Assembly (NCBI GenBank): GCA_040403315.1
Contig: JBBAKX010000004.1
Coordinates: 306,515 to 370,514, forward strand
DNA: 64,000 nucleotides
Reading direction: 5' to 3'
Source: CAMCXT01 sp040403315
GTDB lineage: Bacteria; Bacteroidota; Bacteroidia; M30B66
Part shown: in pieces, positions 1 to 7,734 of the stretch
Numbering within the stretch: the first letter of the stretch is position 1
Layout: every line of letters starts with the position of its first letter
The notes under the pieces: model-generated
The model's input: the letters and a program-made list of their open reading frames with translations, nothing else
What the model was told of the DNA's origin: nothing
Databases searched by the model: none
Translations under genes and position numbers: made by a program

Positions 1-2
1 CC

Positions 3-614
3 AACCAAAACAACTACAACATTGCCATGTTAGCCGCAGAAAACAACGGTGGCCCAGGAACAGTTGATGGAAATATTGACGAAGGTCCGGGACGATTAAT
101 GAATCCTGAATTGTTTTCTATAGCTACTGGTCCAGCTGCCAATGTGCATGTTTTGGTGACTAACCTTGCCGGAGATGCTCAACGTTGGACGAACTCCGAC
201 GCCAACGGAAACTTCACAATCAACAGCCTTGATTACGGTGATTATTTGCTTTTTGCTGATGTAGCAGGAATTGTTTCAATCCCGATGGCATTTACAATTT
301 CGCCTGAAACACCAAATGCAACAGTGATGTTTGTTTTGGGTGATTTAATTACTTCAGTTTCTTCAAATAAAAGCGAAGAGATTATCATCTTTCCAAATCC
401 TGCGATCAACATGGTTCAGGTTTTCTCAACACAAAGTGATGTGCAGAAATTGAAATTGATCAATATTGCAGGAAGTCTAGTGTTTGAGCAAACAATTTCA
501 GGAAAACAAAGCCAATTGGACGTTTCATCGCTTGCCGCAGGAACTTACTTTTTGGTAGTAGAAAATTTTCAAGGATCACGTATTTCGACCAAACTTTTGA
601 ACGTTACTAAGTAA
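3..614 (+). CDS. Secreted protein with T9SS type A sorting domain (5' partial)
   Basis: The reading frame is open to the left edge, so this is the C-terminal 203 residues of a larger protein. The visible part holds a carboxypeptidase-regulatory-like beta-sandwich module (about residues 45-110, with VLVTNLAGDAQRW and SDANGNFTINSLDYGDY), common in surface proteins. A type IX secretion sorting domain of about 75 residues follows: the FPNPAINMVQV start, the central LKLINIAGSLV strand, LAAGTYFLVVEN, and the KLLNVTK end. Proteins with this tail are exported across the outer membrane by the T9SS and the tail is then removed. The function of the missing N-terminus cannot be told. A terminator follows at once. 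Confidence 0.85.
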   Translation, partial: NQNNYNIAMLAAENNGGPGTVDGNIDEGPGRLMNPELFSIATGPAANVHVLVTNLAGDAQRWTNSDANGNFTINSLDYGDYLLFADVAGIVSIPMAFTISPETPNATVMFVLGDLITSVSSNKSEEIIIFPNPAINMVQVFSTQSDVQKLKLINIAGSLVFEQTISGKQSQLDVSSLAAGTYFLVVENFQGSRISTKLLNVTK

Positions 615-632
615 ATCGAGTTTGTATTGTTT

Positions 633-669
633 ATCCCGGGTTGGAAGTGATTCTGATCCGGGATTTTTT
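633..669 (+). terminator. Rho-independent terminator
   Basis: A perfect 7-bp stem (ATCCCGG at 633-639, CCGGGAT at 658-664) is followed by a T run. It lies 19 bases after the stop of the secreted protein and closes that transcript before lnt. Confidence 0.75.
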
Positions 670-698
670 ATGATAGCAATGGATTAGTATTGAGTTTT

Positions 699-706
699 TA
701 CCTTTG
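699..706 (+). promoter_or_regulatory. TAnnTTTG -7 box of lnt
   Basis: TACCTTTG matches the Bacteroidota primary-sigma -7 consensus TAnnTTTG. Only five bases separate it from the lnt start codon, which implies a leaderless or nearly leaderless mRNA. No clear -33 TTTG box is seen at the usual 19-base spacing. Confidence 0.5.
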
Positions 707-711
707 GCGCA

Positions 712-2313
712 ATGAAACCTATTCGACTTTTTGGTCTATCGTTATTATCGGGATCCCTATTGGCATTTTCTTGGCCTGCAATCGGTTTTTCTTATCTCAT
801 TTTTTTAGCTTGGATTCCCCTGTTGTTGCTCGCAGAGGCTTTCATGATAAGCCTTAAAAACTACGTAGCTCTTAAGGTTTACAGTTATTCGTTCCTCACT
901 TTTCTCATTTGGAACGTTGGAGCAACTTGGTGGATCGTGAATGCTTCGTTCGAAGGCGCATTGATGGCATTTTTAGCCAATTCGGCATTGATGGCTGGAG
1001 TGTTTACCTTGGTTTTCAACCTCCGAAAACGATTTCAGATCAACCGTTCAATTTGGTTACTCCTACCCTTTTGGCTTGCAGGCGAATACCTACACCATGA
1101 TTGGGATTTAAGTTGGCCTTGGCTCACTTTAGGAAATGTATTCGCTGGCGATATTCAACTGATTCAATGGTACGAATTCACCGGAACTGGCGGTGGTTCG
1201 TTGTGGATTTTAACCATCAATATCTTGTTTCTACAACTCTATCGAGCTTGGACACAAAAAGGAGCTCTAAAGCAAGGCGTTCGTACGATCGCACTAGCGC
1301 TCATGTTGCCTGCGTTGATTTCATTGGCGATGTACTTTTCATGGGAAGCCAAAGGGAAGACTATTCAAGTAGCTGTTATTCAGCCCAATGTTGATCCCTA
1401 CAACATGAAGTTTAACCAAGCAACTTTAGGAGATCAATTAGACAAAATGCTCCAGTTAGGCGCTTCGGTTTGCGATTCTTCCACAGCTTGGCTGATCGGC
1501 CCAGAAACAGCATTGGCGAGGTCTATTGATGAAAGTCAGCTTGAAGAAAGTGTTCGAATCCAAAAAATCAGAACCTTCCAAGCCAGCTACCCAAAACTGA
1601 ACATGCTCATTGGAGCTGAAACGCATCGTGTTTACGAACCGGGCGAAAATTTTCCATCAACAGCAAGAAAATCCCCCGACGGGGAAATTAGATACGATGT
1701 TTATAACACAGCATTGAACATCCAACGCCCTATAGCGATTTACCACAAATCGAAGCTCGTTCCAGGAGTTGAACAAATGCCTTTCCCATGGCTTTTCAAA
1801 TACATTGAAGATTATGCGATAAACCTTGGAGGAAGTTCTGGAACACTCGGTAAACAAGACGAAAGAACAGTTTTCAGATCGAAAGACAGAAGTTCAAACC
1901 CCGCTCCGGCAATTTGTTACGAATCGGTTTTTGGTGATTTCATGACAGAATATGTGCGTAATGGTGCCGATTTCATTGCCATTATCACCAACGACGGCTG
2001 GTGGGGAAATACGCCTGGGCACAAACAGCACTTGATGTATGCTTCGCTGCGTGCTATCGAAAATCGCCGCGATATTGCACGATCTGCAAACACAGGTATC
2101 AGCTGTTTTGTAAACCAACGTGGTGAGATTCTTCAAGCACAACCCTACTGGCAAGAAGGCGCGATTAAAGGCAATGTACACCTCAACACCGGCAAGACCT
2201 TGTTCACCATAACAGGCGATTTGATCGGAAAAACATCCGTTCTCATTGCCCTTCTGGTTTGGATTTGGGGAATTTTCAATCGTTTCAGACAGAGGAAACT
2301 GAAATCACTTTAA
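712..2313 (+). CDS. lnt: Apolipoprotein N-acyltransferase
   Basis: Lnt transfers an acyl chain from phospholipid to the N-terminal cysteine of lipoproteins in the inner membrane, the last step of lipoprotein maturation. The 533-residue protein has the family layout: several hydrophobic helices in the first 215 residues, a periplasmic carbon-nitrogen hydrolase domain (about 220-490) and a final membrane helix (about 500-523). The nitrilase-type Glu-Lys-Cys triad is visible as E265 (IGPETAL), K346 (YHKSKLVPG) and C402 (AICYESVFG). Its length fits the E. coli enzyme (about 510). It stands alone between a terminator and the S9 peptidase gene. Confidence 0.95.
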   Translation: MKPIRLFGLSLLSGSLLAFSWPAIGFSYLIFLAWIPLLLLAEAFMISLKNYVALKVYSYSFLTFLIWNVGATWWIVNASFEGALMAFLANSALMAGVFTLVFNLRKRFQINRSIWLLLPFWLAGEYLHHDWDLSWPWLTLGNVFAGDIQLIQWYEFTGTGGGSLWILTINILFLQLYRAWTQKGALKQGVRTIALALMLPALISLAMYFSWEAKGKTIQVAVIQPNVDPYNMKFNQATLGDQLDKMLQLGASVCDSSTAWLIGPETALARSIDESQLEESVRIQKIRTFQASYPKLNMLIGAETHRVYEPGENFPSTARKSPDGEIRYDVYNTALNIQRPIAIYHKSKLVPGVEQMPFPWLFKYIEDYAINLGGSSGTLGKQDERTVFRSKDRSSNPAPAICYESVFGDFMTEYVRNGADFIAIITNDGWWGNTPGHKQHLMYASLRAIENRRDIARSANTGISCFVNQRGEILQAQPYWQEGAIKGNVHLNTGKTLFTITGDLIGKTSVLIALLVWIWGIFNRFRQRKLKSL

Positions 2314-2317
2314 AATC

Positions 2318-2348
2318 AGTCGCACGTTGCACCCAAACAAGTCGCACG
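2318..2348 (+). repeat. Direct repeat AGTCGCACG upstream of the S9 peptidase
   Basis: The nonamer AGTCGCACG occurs at 2318-2326 and 2340-2348, start to start 22 bases, about two helical turns, in the 93-base gap between lnt and the peptidase gene. The spacing would suit a dimeric regulator binding one DNA face; this is inference only. Confidence 0.3.
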
Positions 2349-2406
2349 CATGGGCAAATCTTTACTGTAAAATCTGCTATCTTCAGCCCGATTTTAAAAA
2401 CGCCCA

Positions 2407-4305
2407 ATGAAGAAATTTCTTTCCATCTCACTCTTGCTTTTTGTGCATGTTTTATCTGCTCAAAACCCACTCACCATTGATAAACTTTGGTCACTCGGCC
2501 GCGTAAGTCCTGTGGGAATTACAAAAGATGGGCAATCGGTGGTATACAAAGTAAGTCGCACCAATGTTAAAGCTGGGAAAAATGCTTCTGAGATTTTCAT
2601 GGTTTCCCTCAAGGGTGGTGAAGCAGTGAAACTCGATTCGGTTGGAAGCCTCGTTGCTGATCGCATGATTAGCGCCGATGGGAAATATAAAATCGGACAC
2701 CAAAGTGTGAAACTCGATACTGTTTTAGGTAAAGAAATATACCCAGAAGCGAGCAGCACTTCGGCTCAAGTGTACGACGATTTGCACCATCGCCACTGGG
2801 ATTCTTGGGAAGATGGAGAATACAACCACGTTTTCTTGTACAACTTATTGAATGATGCAGGCAAAGACTTGATGCCAAAAGAAAAATACGATACGCCTAC
2901 CATGCCGATGGGCGATGAGTCAGACTACACTTGGAGTGCTGATGGTAAAACCATTGTTTACGTGTGCAAGAAGAAATTCGGAACCGCATACGTGTTGAGC
3001 ACAAACACCGATTTGTATTCATACGATGTTACATCTGGTTCAACAACCAACCTCACTCAAGGCATGATGGGTTACGATACCGATCCAGCTTTTTCTGCAA
3101 ACAACGATTTGGCTTGGTTGAGTATGGCACGTGACGGTTTCGAAGCCGACAAAAACGACATTTACGTAAAAGGCAAAAATGGCATCATGAATCTCACTGC
3201 AAAGTGGGATGGAACCGTGAAATCATTCCGTTGGTCGGCTGATGGAAAAAAGATCTACTTCATAGCTGCAGTTGGAGGCACCAACCAATTGTTGGAAGTT
3301 GATTATCCGGGATTAACGAAGAAAATGCCTGTAGTTTCTCCACTTGCCAGTGGGATGTTCGATTTGAATGATATCGTAGGTCAAGCCGGAGATCTTTTGG
3401 TTTTGTCGAGAACCGACATGAACCACGCCACAGAGCTCTTTACACTTAGCTTGAAAACTAAGGCATTGGTTCAACTGACAAAAGTGAACGATGAAGCTTA
3501 CAAATCGGTGGCAACGAGCAAAATAGAAAAGCGCATGGTAACCACCACCGATGGAAAACAGATGTTGGTTTGGGTGGTTTATCCGCCCGATTTTGATCCA
3601 ACCAAAAAATATCCAACATTGCTTTATTGTCAAGGTGGACCACAATCTTCGCTCACTCAGTTTTATTCATTCCGCTGGAATTTCCAATTGATGGCAGCCA
3701 ATGGATACATCGTTGTTGCACCAAACCGTCGCGGAATGCCCGGTCACGGTGTAGAATGGAACGAAGCGATTAGTAAAGATTGGGGCGGACAAGTAATGCG
3801 AGATTACCTCAGCGCCATCGACGATGTTTCGAAAGAATCTTATGTCGACAAATCAAGATTGGGCTGTATCGGCGCTAGTTATGGCGGATATTCGGTGTTC
3901 AATTTGGCAGGAATCCACAACAAACGCTTTAAGTCGTTTATTGCCCATGCAGGCGTGTTCGATTTGAGAAGTATGTACGGAACAACCGAAGAAATCTTCT
4001 TCTGCAACTTCGATATGGGCGGTGCTTATTGGGAAAAAGACAATGCCGCAGCTCAGAAATCGTATAATGAATTCAATCCAATCGATCGGGTTGGAAATTG
4101 GGACACGCCGATGTTGGTGATTCATGGAGGTTTAGATTATCGAGTTCCAGAATCGCAAAGTTTTCAGGCTTACACAGCACTTCAATTGAGAGGCATCAAA
4201 AGTAGATTGTTGTATTTCCCAGATGAAAACCACTGGATTTTAAAACCACACAACGCCTTAGTTTGGCAAAAAGAATTTTACCGTTGGTTAAAAGAAACCT
4301 TGTAA
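2407..4305 (+). CDS. Secreted S9-family prolyl oligopeptidase-like serine peptidase
   Basis: The first 19 residues form a signal peptide ending in VLSAQ. Residues of about 25-400 resemble the beta-propeller of S9 peptidases, with repeated W-S-A-D-G-K type blades (YTWSADGKTIVY, FRWSADGKKIYF). The C-terminal alpha/beta-hydrolase domain (about 410-632) carries the nucleophile S491 in GASYGGY, D577 in HGGLDYRVP and H609 in DENHW, the full catalytic triad. Such enzymes (dipeptidyl peptidase IV and acylaminoacyl peptidase relatives) trim short peptides in the periplasm. The exact specificity cannot be told from sequence. Its stop codon overlaps the next start by one base (TAATG), so the two genes are probably co-transcribed. 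Confidence 0.9.
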   Translation: MKKFLSISLLLFVHVLSAQNPLTIDKLWSLGRVSPVGITKDGQSVVYKVSRTNVKAGKNASEIFMVSLKGGEAVKLDSVGSLVADRMISADGKYKIGHQSVKLDTVLGKEIYPEASSTSAQVYDDLHHRHWDSWEDGEYNHVFLYNLLNDAGKDLMPKEKYDTPTMPMGDESDYTWSADGKTIVYVCKKKFGTAYVLSTNTDLYSYDVTSGSTTNLTQGMMGYDTDPAFSANNDLAWLSMARDGFEADKNDIYVKGKNGIMNLTAKWDGTVKSFRWSADGKKIYFIAAVGGTNQLLEVDYPGLTKKMPVVSPLASGMFDLNDIVGQAGDLLVLSRTDMNHATELFTLSLKTKALVQLTKVNDEAYKSVATSKIEKRMVTTTDGKQMLVWVVYPPDFDPTKKYPTLLYCQGGPQSSLTQFYSFRWNFQLMAANGYIVVAPNRRGMPGHGVEWNEAISKDWGGQVMRDYLSAIDDVSKESYVDKSRLGCIGASYGGYSVFNLAGIHNKRFKSFIAHAGVFDLRSMYGTTEEIFFCNFDMGGAYWEKDNAAAQKSYNEFNPIDRVGNWDTPMLVIHGGLDYRVPESQSFQAYTALQLRGIKSRLLYFPDENHWILKPHNALVWQKEFYRWLKETL

Positions 4306-4946
4306 TGAAAAACTTCCTGATTGCCTGCGGATTCGTTCTCACGTTTTCATGTGCTTTAGATGCACAAATCCTTGCTACAACTTCCGATGGAGATTCCGTA
4401 TTGCTAAAATCTGATGGCACTTGGGATTACCTCCGCGAGGCTGATCTTGCAGATGAGGTTTTGCCTGTAAATCCAGAAAAATTTTTAACGCCAAAAGCGA
4501 ATAAAGAAAGCTACAAAGGCATTTCTAAAGGATATCAGGTTTGGTACAACGAGAAATCTTGGGAAAGAACAAATCCGAAAAACCTAAATCCACTGGCTGA
4601 AATTGCATTCAAATCGACCGAAATGGATGCTTATGGCATGTTGATTTATGAAGCTATGGAAGCCAGTTCGCTTACTCTAGCAGACGTAGCCATCATTCAA
4701 GCGAGAAAGGTAGCAACTGATATTCAGATTATTTCAAAGGAAATTCGCAATGTAAATGGATACGATGTGGTGGCCTTAGAAATGACAGGCAAGTTGCAAT
4801 CGATCGACATTTACTACATGAACTACTATTATTCAGGTCCTCAAGGATCGATTCAGTTCTTGTGTTTCACCACAACAAAATCATCCGAAGCCTTGAAGCC
4901 CAAGATGGAATCTTTGTTAAACGGGCTAACGATTTTAAAAGACTAA
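4305..4946 (+). CDS. Exported protein of unknown function (DUF3157-like start)
   Basis: I chose the ATG at 4305, which overlaps the stop of the peptidase gene (TAATG), because it is followed directly by a signal peptide (MKNFLIACGF to LDAQ). An upstream in-frame ATG at 4263 would bury that signal inside 14 extra residues. The mature N-terminus contains SDGDSVLLKSDGTWDYL, a pattern I associate with DUF3157-like exported proteins. The rest (213 residues in total) looks like a mixed alpha/beta domain with no motif I recognise. Coupling to the S9 peptidase suggests a role in the same envelope process. The 3' end overlaps the convergent thioredoxin gene by four bases. Confidence 0.75.
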   Translation: MKNFLIACGFVLTFSCALDAQILATTSDGDSVLLKSDGTWDYLREADLADEVLPVNPEKFLTPKANKESYKGISKGYQVWYNEKSWERTNPKNLNPLAEIAFKSTEMDAYGMLIYEAMEASSLTLADVAIIQARKVATDIQIISKEIRNVNGYDVVALEMTGKLQSIDIYYMNYYYSGPQGSIQFLCFTTTKSSEALKPKMESLLNGLTILKD

Positions 4947-5530
4947 CCGATCAGCGCGAGGATTTCTTGCGCTACGGTTGCTCCTTTGTCGTTGTTGTAC
5001 CAATCTTGTAACATCAACACCGATTGTTCATGTGGAATTCCTGCCTTGTGTTCAGCCACAAATGCTTCTTGGAGCACTTGTGGTCTTGGCCCCCAAACAT
5101 ATTTGATTTCTCCTTCAGGATTTATAAACAAGACTTTAGGGATCGATCGGCCTCCATTGGTTAAAAAGGCATCAATGAGTTCCGGATTTTCATCACGAAG
5201 AACGATATCACACTGAATATTTGAGTTCAATTCTGCAAGATGAGCAATAACAGGAACAGACTGTGCAGCATCTCCACACCATGATTCGGTGATAACAATC
5301 CATCTACCTTGAGAAATTTTCTCAAAACCATTCAATGTTTCTGCAGGAATTGAAAGCGTTTTTTGCACCCTTTTCATGCGTGAAAGATTCAGCTTGGTAA
5401 AGTTTGCAAGTGCTTCTGTTTGTGTTGGGCCTGAATTCAATTGTTGGTCAACAAGCGATTCACAAAAAGCTATGTACTCAGCATAGCTGAACGTTCTAAC
5501 GATCGGAAATTCTGAAAGATTCATGGGCAA
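4943..5530 (-). CDS. Thioredoxin-family protein with a single active-site cysteine
   Basis: This 195-residue protein has no signal peptide and is probably cytoplasmic. The thioredoxin fold lies at about residues 60-165: WIVITESWCGDAAQS in place of the usual WCxxC motif, and SIPKVLFI providing the cis-proline loop. C85 is kept, but the second cysteine of CxxC is Ala (WCGDA). That points to a monothiol mechanism, or a binding rather than disulfide-exchange role. The N-terminal 55 residues are helical and specific to this family. Its 3' end overlaps the convergent exported-protein gene by four bases. Confidence 0.8.
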   Translation of the reverse strand: MPMNLSEFPIVRTFSYAEYIAFCESLVDQQLNSGPTQTEALANFTKLNLSRMKRVQKTLSIPAETLNGFEKISQGRWIVITESWCGDAAQSVPVIAHLAELNSNIQCDIVLRDENPELIDAFLTNGGRSIPKVLFINPEGEIKYVWGPRPQVLQEAFVAEHKAGIPHEQSVLMLQDWYNNDKGATVAQEILALIG

Positions 5531-5634
5531 ATATCCAACGATTGCCCAAACGAAATCTAAGCGGAAGTCGCAAATTATGTAATCTACTGTTTATCAATAT
5601 TAAGAATTCAATTATTTATCATCAACGGATTTTC

Positions 5635-5642
5635 TACTTTTG
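5635..5642 (+). promoter_or_regulatory. TAnnTTTG -7 box of the yicC-gmk-nadD operon
   Basis: TACTTTTG matches the Bacteroidota -7 consensus and ends five bases before the yicC ATG, predicting a transcript that starts at or within a few bases of the start codon. No good -33 box is visible. Confidence 0.5.
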
Positions 5643-5647
5643 GGGCG

Positions 5648-6514
5648 ATGATAAAATCAATGACCGGTTTCGGGAAGAGTCAGCTCGCTTTGGGCATGAA
5701 GACCATTGTGGTGGATATTCGCGCGCTCAACAGCAAGCAATTTGATTTGAGCCTGAAGATTCCATCGGCCTTCAGAGAAAAGGAAGGCGAAATCCGACAA
5801 GAAATCGGGAAAATATTAGAACGAGGCAAGGTTGATGTGTTTTTATCGTATCGAATGGTCGGTACAACTGGAACTTCAGCCATCAACCACGAGTTGGCAA
5901 AAGCCCGCTTCAAGGAATTACAGCAACTTGCACAAGAACTTGATGTTCAGTCGGCCGATTTGCTGGGTCGAGTACTTCAGATGCCTGATGTGATGGCAGA
6001 ACAAGAAGAAGTGCTCACCGATGAAGAATGGCTGCAAGTAATGGGTGTTTTGAAATCCGCATTGCAAGCTTCCGATAGTTTCAGAACCGATGAAGGCTCA
6101 GGATTAGGCAAAGAATTGCTTGAGCGCGTTGGGAACATCGAAGCACGTTTGGAAGAAACCGGGGCTCTCGATGCTGAGCGAATGGTTTTGATGCGAGAGC
6201 GCTTGAATCAAAAGATTTCTGATTTAAAAATAAATGCCGATGCAAATCGTTTCGAGGAAGAAATGATTTACTATATCGAAAAACTGGACATTAACGAGGA
6301 AAAGCAAAGGCTTCGCACGCATTGCCAGTATTTCAGAGAAACAATAAATCAACAAGAAAGTACAGGCAGAAAACTCGGGTTCATTGCACAAGAAATGGGC
6401 AGAGAAATCAATACCATTGGATCGAAAGCCAACCATGCTGGAATGCAAAAATTGGTTGTGTTGATGAAAGACGAGCTAGAAAAAATTAAAGAACAACTCA
6501 ATAACGTATTGTGA
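5648..6514 (+). CDS. yicC: YicC-family endoribonuclease/RNase adaptor
   Basis: The protein starts with MIKSMTGFGKSQ, the hallmark N-terminus of the YicC family. It ends with the conserved segment QQESTGRKLGFIAQEM, then EINTIGSKANHAGMQ and the helical VLMKDELEKIKEQ. Its 288 residues match the usual length. YicC-type proteins have been linked to RNA decay, as endoribonuclease or adaptor, in E. coli and B. subtilis. The gene overlaps gmk by four bases (GTGA), a coupling seen in many bacteria, and heads a three-gene operon with gmk and nadD. Confidence 0.92.
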   Translation: MIKSMTGFGKSQLALGMKTIVVDIRALNSKQFDLSLKIPSAFREKEGEIRQEIGKILERGKVDVFLSYRMVGTTGTSAINHELAKARFKELQQLAQELDVQSADLLGRVLQMPDVMAEQEEVLTDEEWLQVMGVLKSALQASDSFRTDEGSGLGKELLERVGNIEARLEETGALDAERMVLMRERLNQKISDLKINADANRFEEEMIYYIEKLDINEEKQRLRTHCQYFRETINQQESTGRKLGFIAQEMGREINTIGSKANHAGMQKLVVLMKDELEKIKEQLNNVL

Positions 6515-7077
6515 GCGGAAAACTGATCATCGTTTGTGCACCAAGTGGCGCTGGTAAAACCACCATCGTTAGGCACATCCTTGAAAATATTCCTGGGATT
6601 GAATTTTCAGTATCTGCAACCAACCGAAAGCAGCGCCCCACGGAGGTAAACGGTATAGATTATTACTTCATCAATACCGACGAATTCACCAATTACATTG
6701 CCGAAGGTGCCTTTTTAGAATGGGAAGAAGTGTATCCAGGCACCTTTTACGGCACATTGAAAAACGAGATCGACCGTATTTGGAACCGCGGTAACCACGT
6801 AATTTTCGATGTGGATGTTGAAGGAGGCTTGAACATAAAGCGGCATTTTGGAACGCGTGCGATGTTGGTTTTTGTTCAACCACCATCCTTGGATGTGCTC
6901 AAAGAGCGCTTACTCAAACGTGCCACTGAAACCGAAAAGGATTACGATGTACGGGTGAGCAAAGCGCGACGAGAAATGGAATATGCGCGCCATGCCGACA
7001 AAATTCTGATGAACGATGAATTGGAGCAGGCGAAAAAAGACGCGTTCAATATTGTTACTGAGTTCCTAGAATCTTAA
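6511..7077 (+). CDS. gmk: Guanylate kinase
   Basis: This enzyme phosphorylates GMP to GDP. The P-loop is APSGAGKTTI near the N-terminus. The GMP-binding region follows (SVSATNRKQRPTEVNGIDYYF, with the Arg and Tyr typical of the family), then FLEWEEVYPGTFYGT and the lid residues LLKRATETE. Its 188 residues are standard. The GTG start at 6511 sits inside the yicC stop (GTGA), making the two genes translationally coupled. nadD starts one base after its stop. Confidence 0.95.
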   Translation: MSGKLIIVCAPSGAGKTTIVRHILENIPGIEFSVSATNRKQRPTEVNGIDYYFINTDEFTNYIAEGAFLEWEEVYPGTFYGTLKNEIDRIWNRGNHVIFDVDVEGGLNIKRHFGTRAMLVFVQPPSLDVLKERLLKRATETEKDYDVRVSKARREMEYARHADKILMNDELEQAKKDAFNIVTEFLES

Positions 7078-7078
7078 G

Positions 7079-7654
7079 ATGCGCATCGGTTTGTATTTCG
7101 GATCCTTCAATCCGGTTCATATCGGTCACTTGGCAATTGCCGGATACCTTTCTCAATTCACCGATTTAGATCAGGTATGGATGGTGGTCAGTCCGCAGAA
7201 TCCATTAAAAGAGAAAAAGTCACTCCTCAAAGAACACCATAGATTAGCCATGGTTCAAGCGGCGATAGAGGATTATCCGTATTTACGGGTATCTGATGTT
7301 GAATTTCACTTGCCGAAGCCATCTTACACTTCACATACCTTGGCCTACTTGGAGGAAAAATATCCGCAACATACATTCTCGTTGATTCTTGGAAGCGACA
7401 CATTGGAAACCTTCCACAAGTGGAAAAACCCAGAGGTCATCTTGAATCGGCACCAATTGTATGTTTATCCGAGACCCGGACACGATGGCGGAGCACTCCG
7501 AAACCATGAAAAAATTACTTGGGTTGAAGGCGTACCATTGATGGATATTTCAGCAACTTTAATTCGGGATGCTATAGCCCTAAAGAGGGATATCAGATAC
7601 TTGATGCCCGGGAAAGCATGGCAGTACATGACTGAAATGCATTTTTACGAGTAG
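7079..7654 (+). CDS. nadD: Nicotinate-nucleotide adenylyltransferase
   Basis: NadD converts nicotinate mononucleotide and ATP to deamido-NAD in NAD synthesis. The nucleotidyltransferase motif GSFNPVHIGHLAIA opens the protein (T/HxGH type). FSLILGSDTLETFHKWKN follows in the middle, and the C-terminal ISATLIRDAI matches the family's SSTxIR signature. The length of 191 residues is normal. It is the third gene of the yicC-gmk-nadD operon and lies one base from gmk. Confidence 0.95.
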   Translation: MRIGLYFGSFNPVHIGHLAIAGYLSQFTDLDQVWMVVSPQNPLKEKKSLLKEHHRLAMVQAAIEDYPYLRVSDVEFHLPKPSYTSHTLAYLEEKYPQHTFSLILGSDTLETFHKWKNPEVILNRHQLYVYPRPGHDGGALRNHEKITWVEGVPLMDISATLIRDAIALKRDIRYLMPGKAWQYMTEMHFYE

Positions 7655-7734
7655 ATGTTAATACTTCCGGACATTAGAATTGTTTAGGAATAAAGAGTTT
7701 TTCTTACATTCGCGGGATAAACCAAGCTCTCCGC

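Noticed and set aside
4263..4304. Earlier start for the exported protein after the S9 peptidase
   Set aside because: It would place 14 charged residues before the signal peptide and overlap the peptidase gene; the ATG at 4305 fits better.
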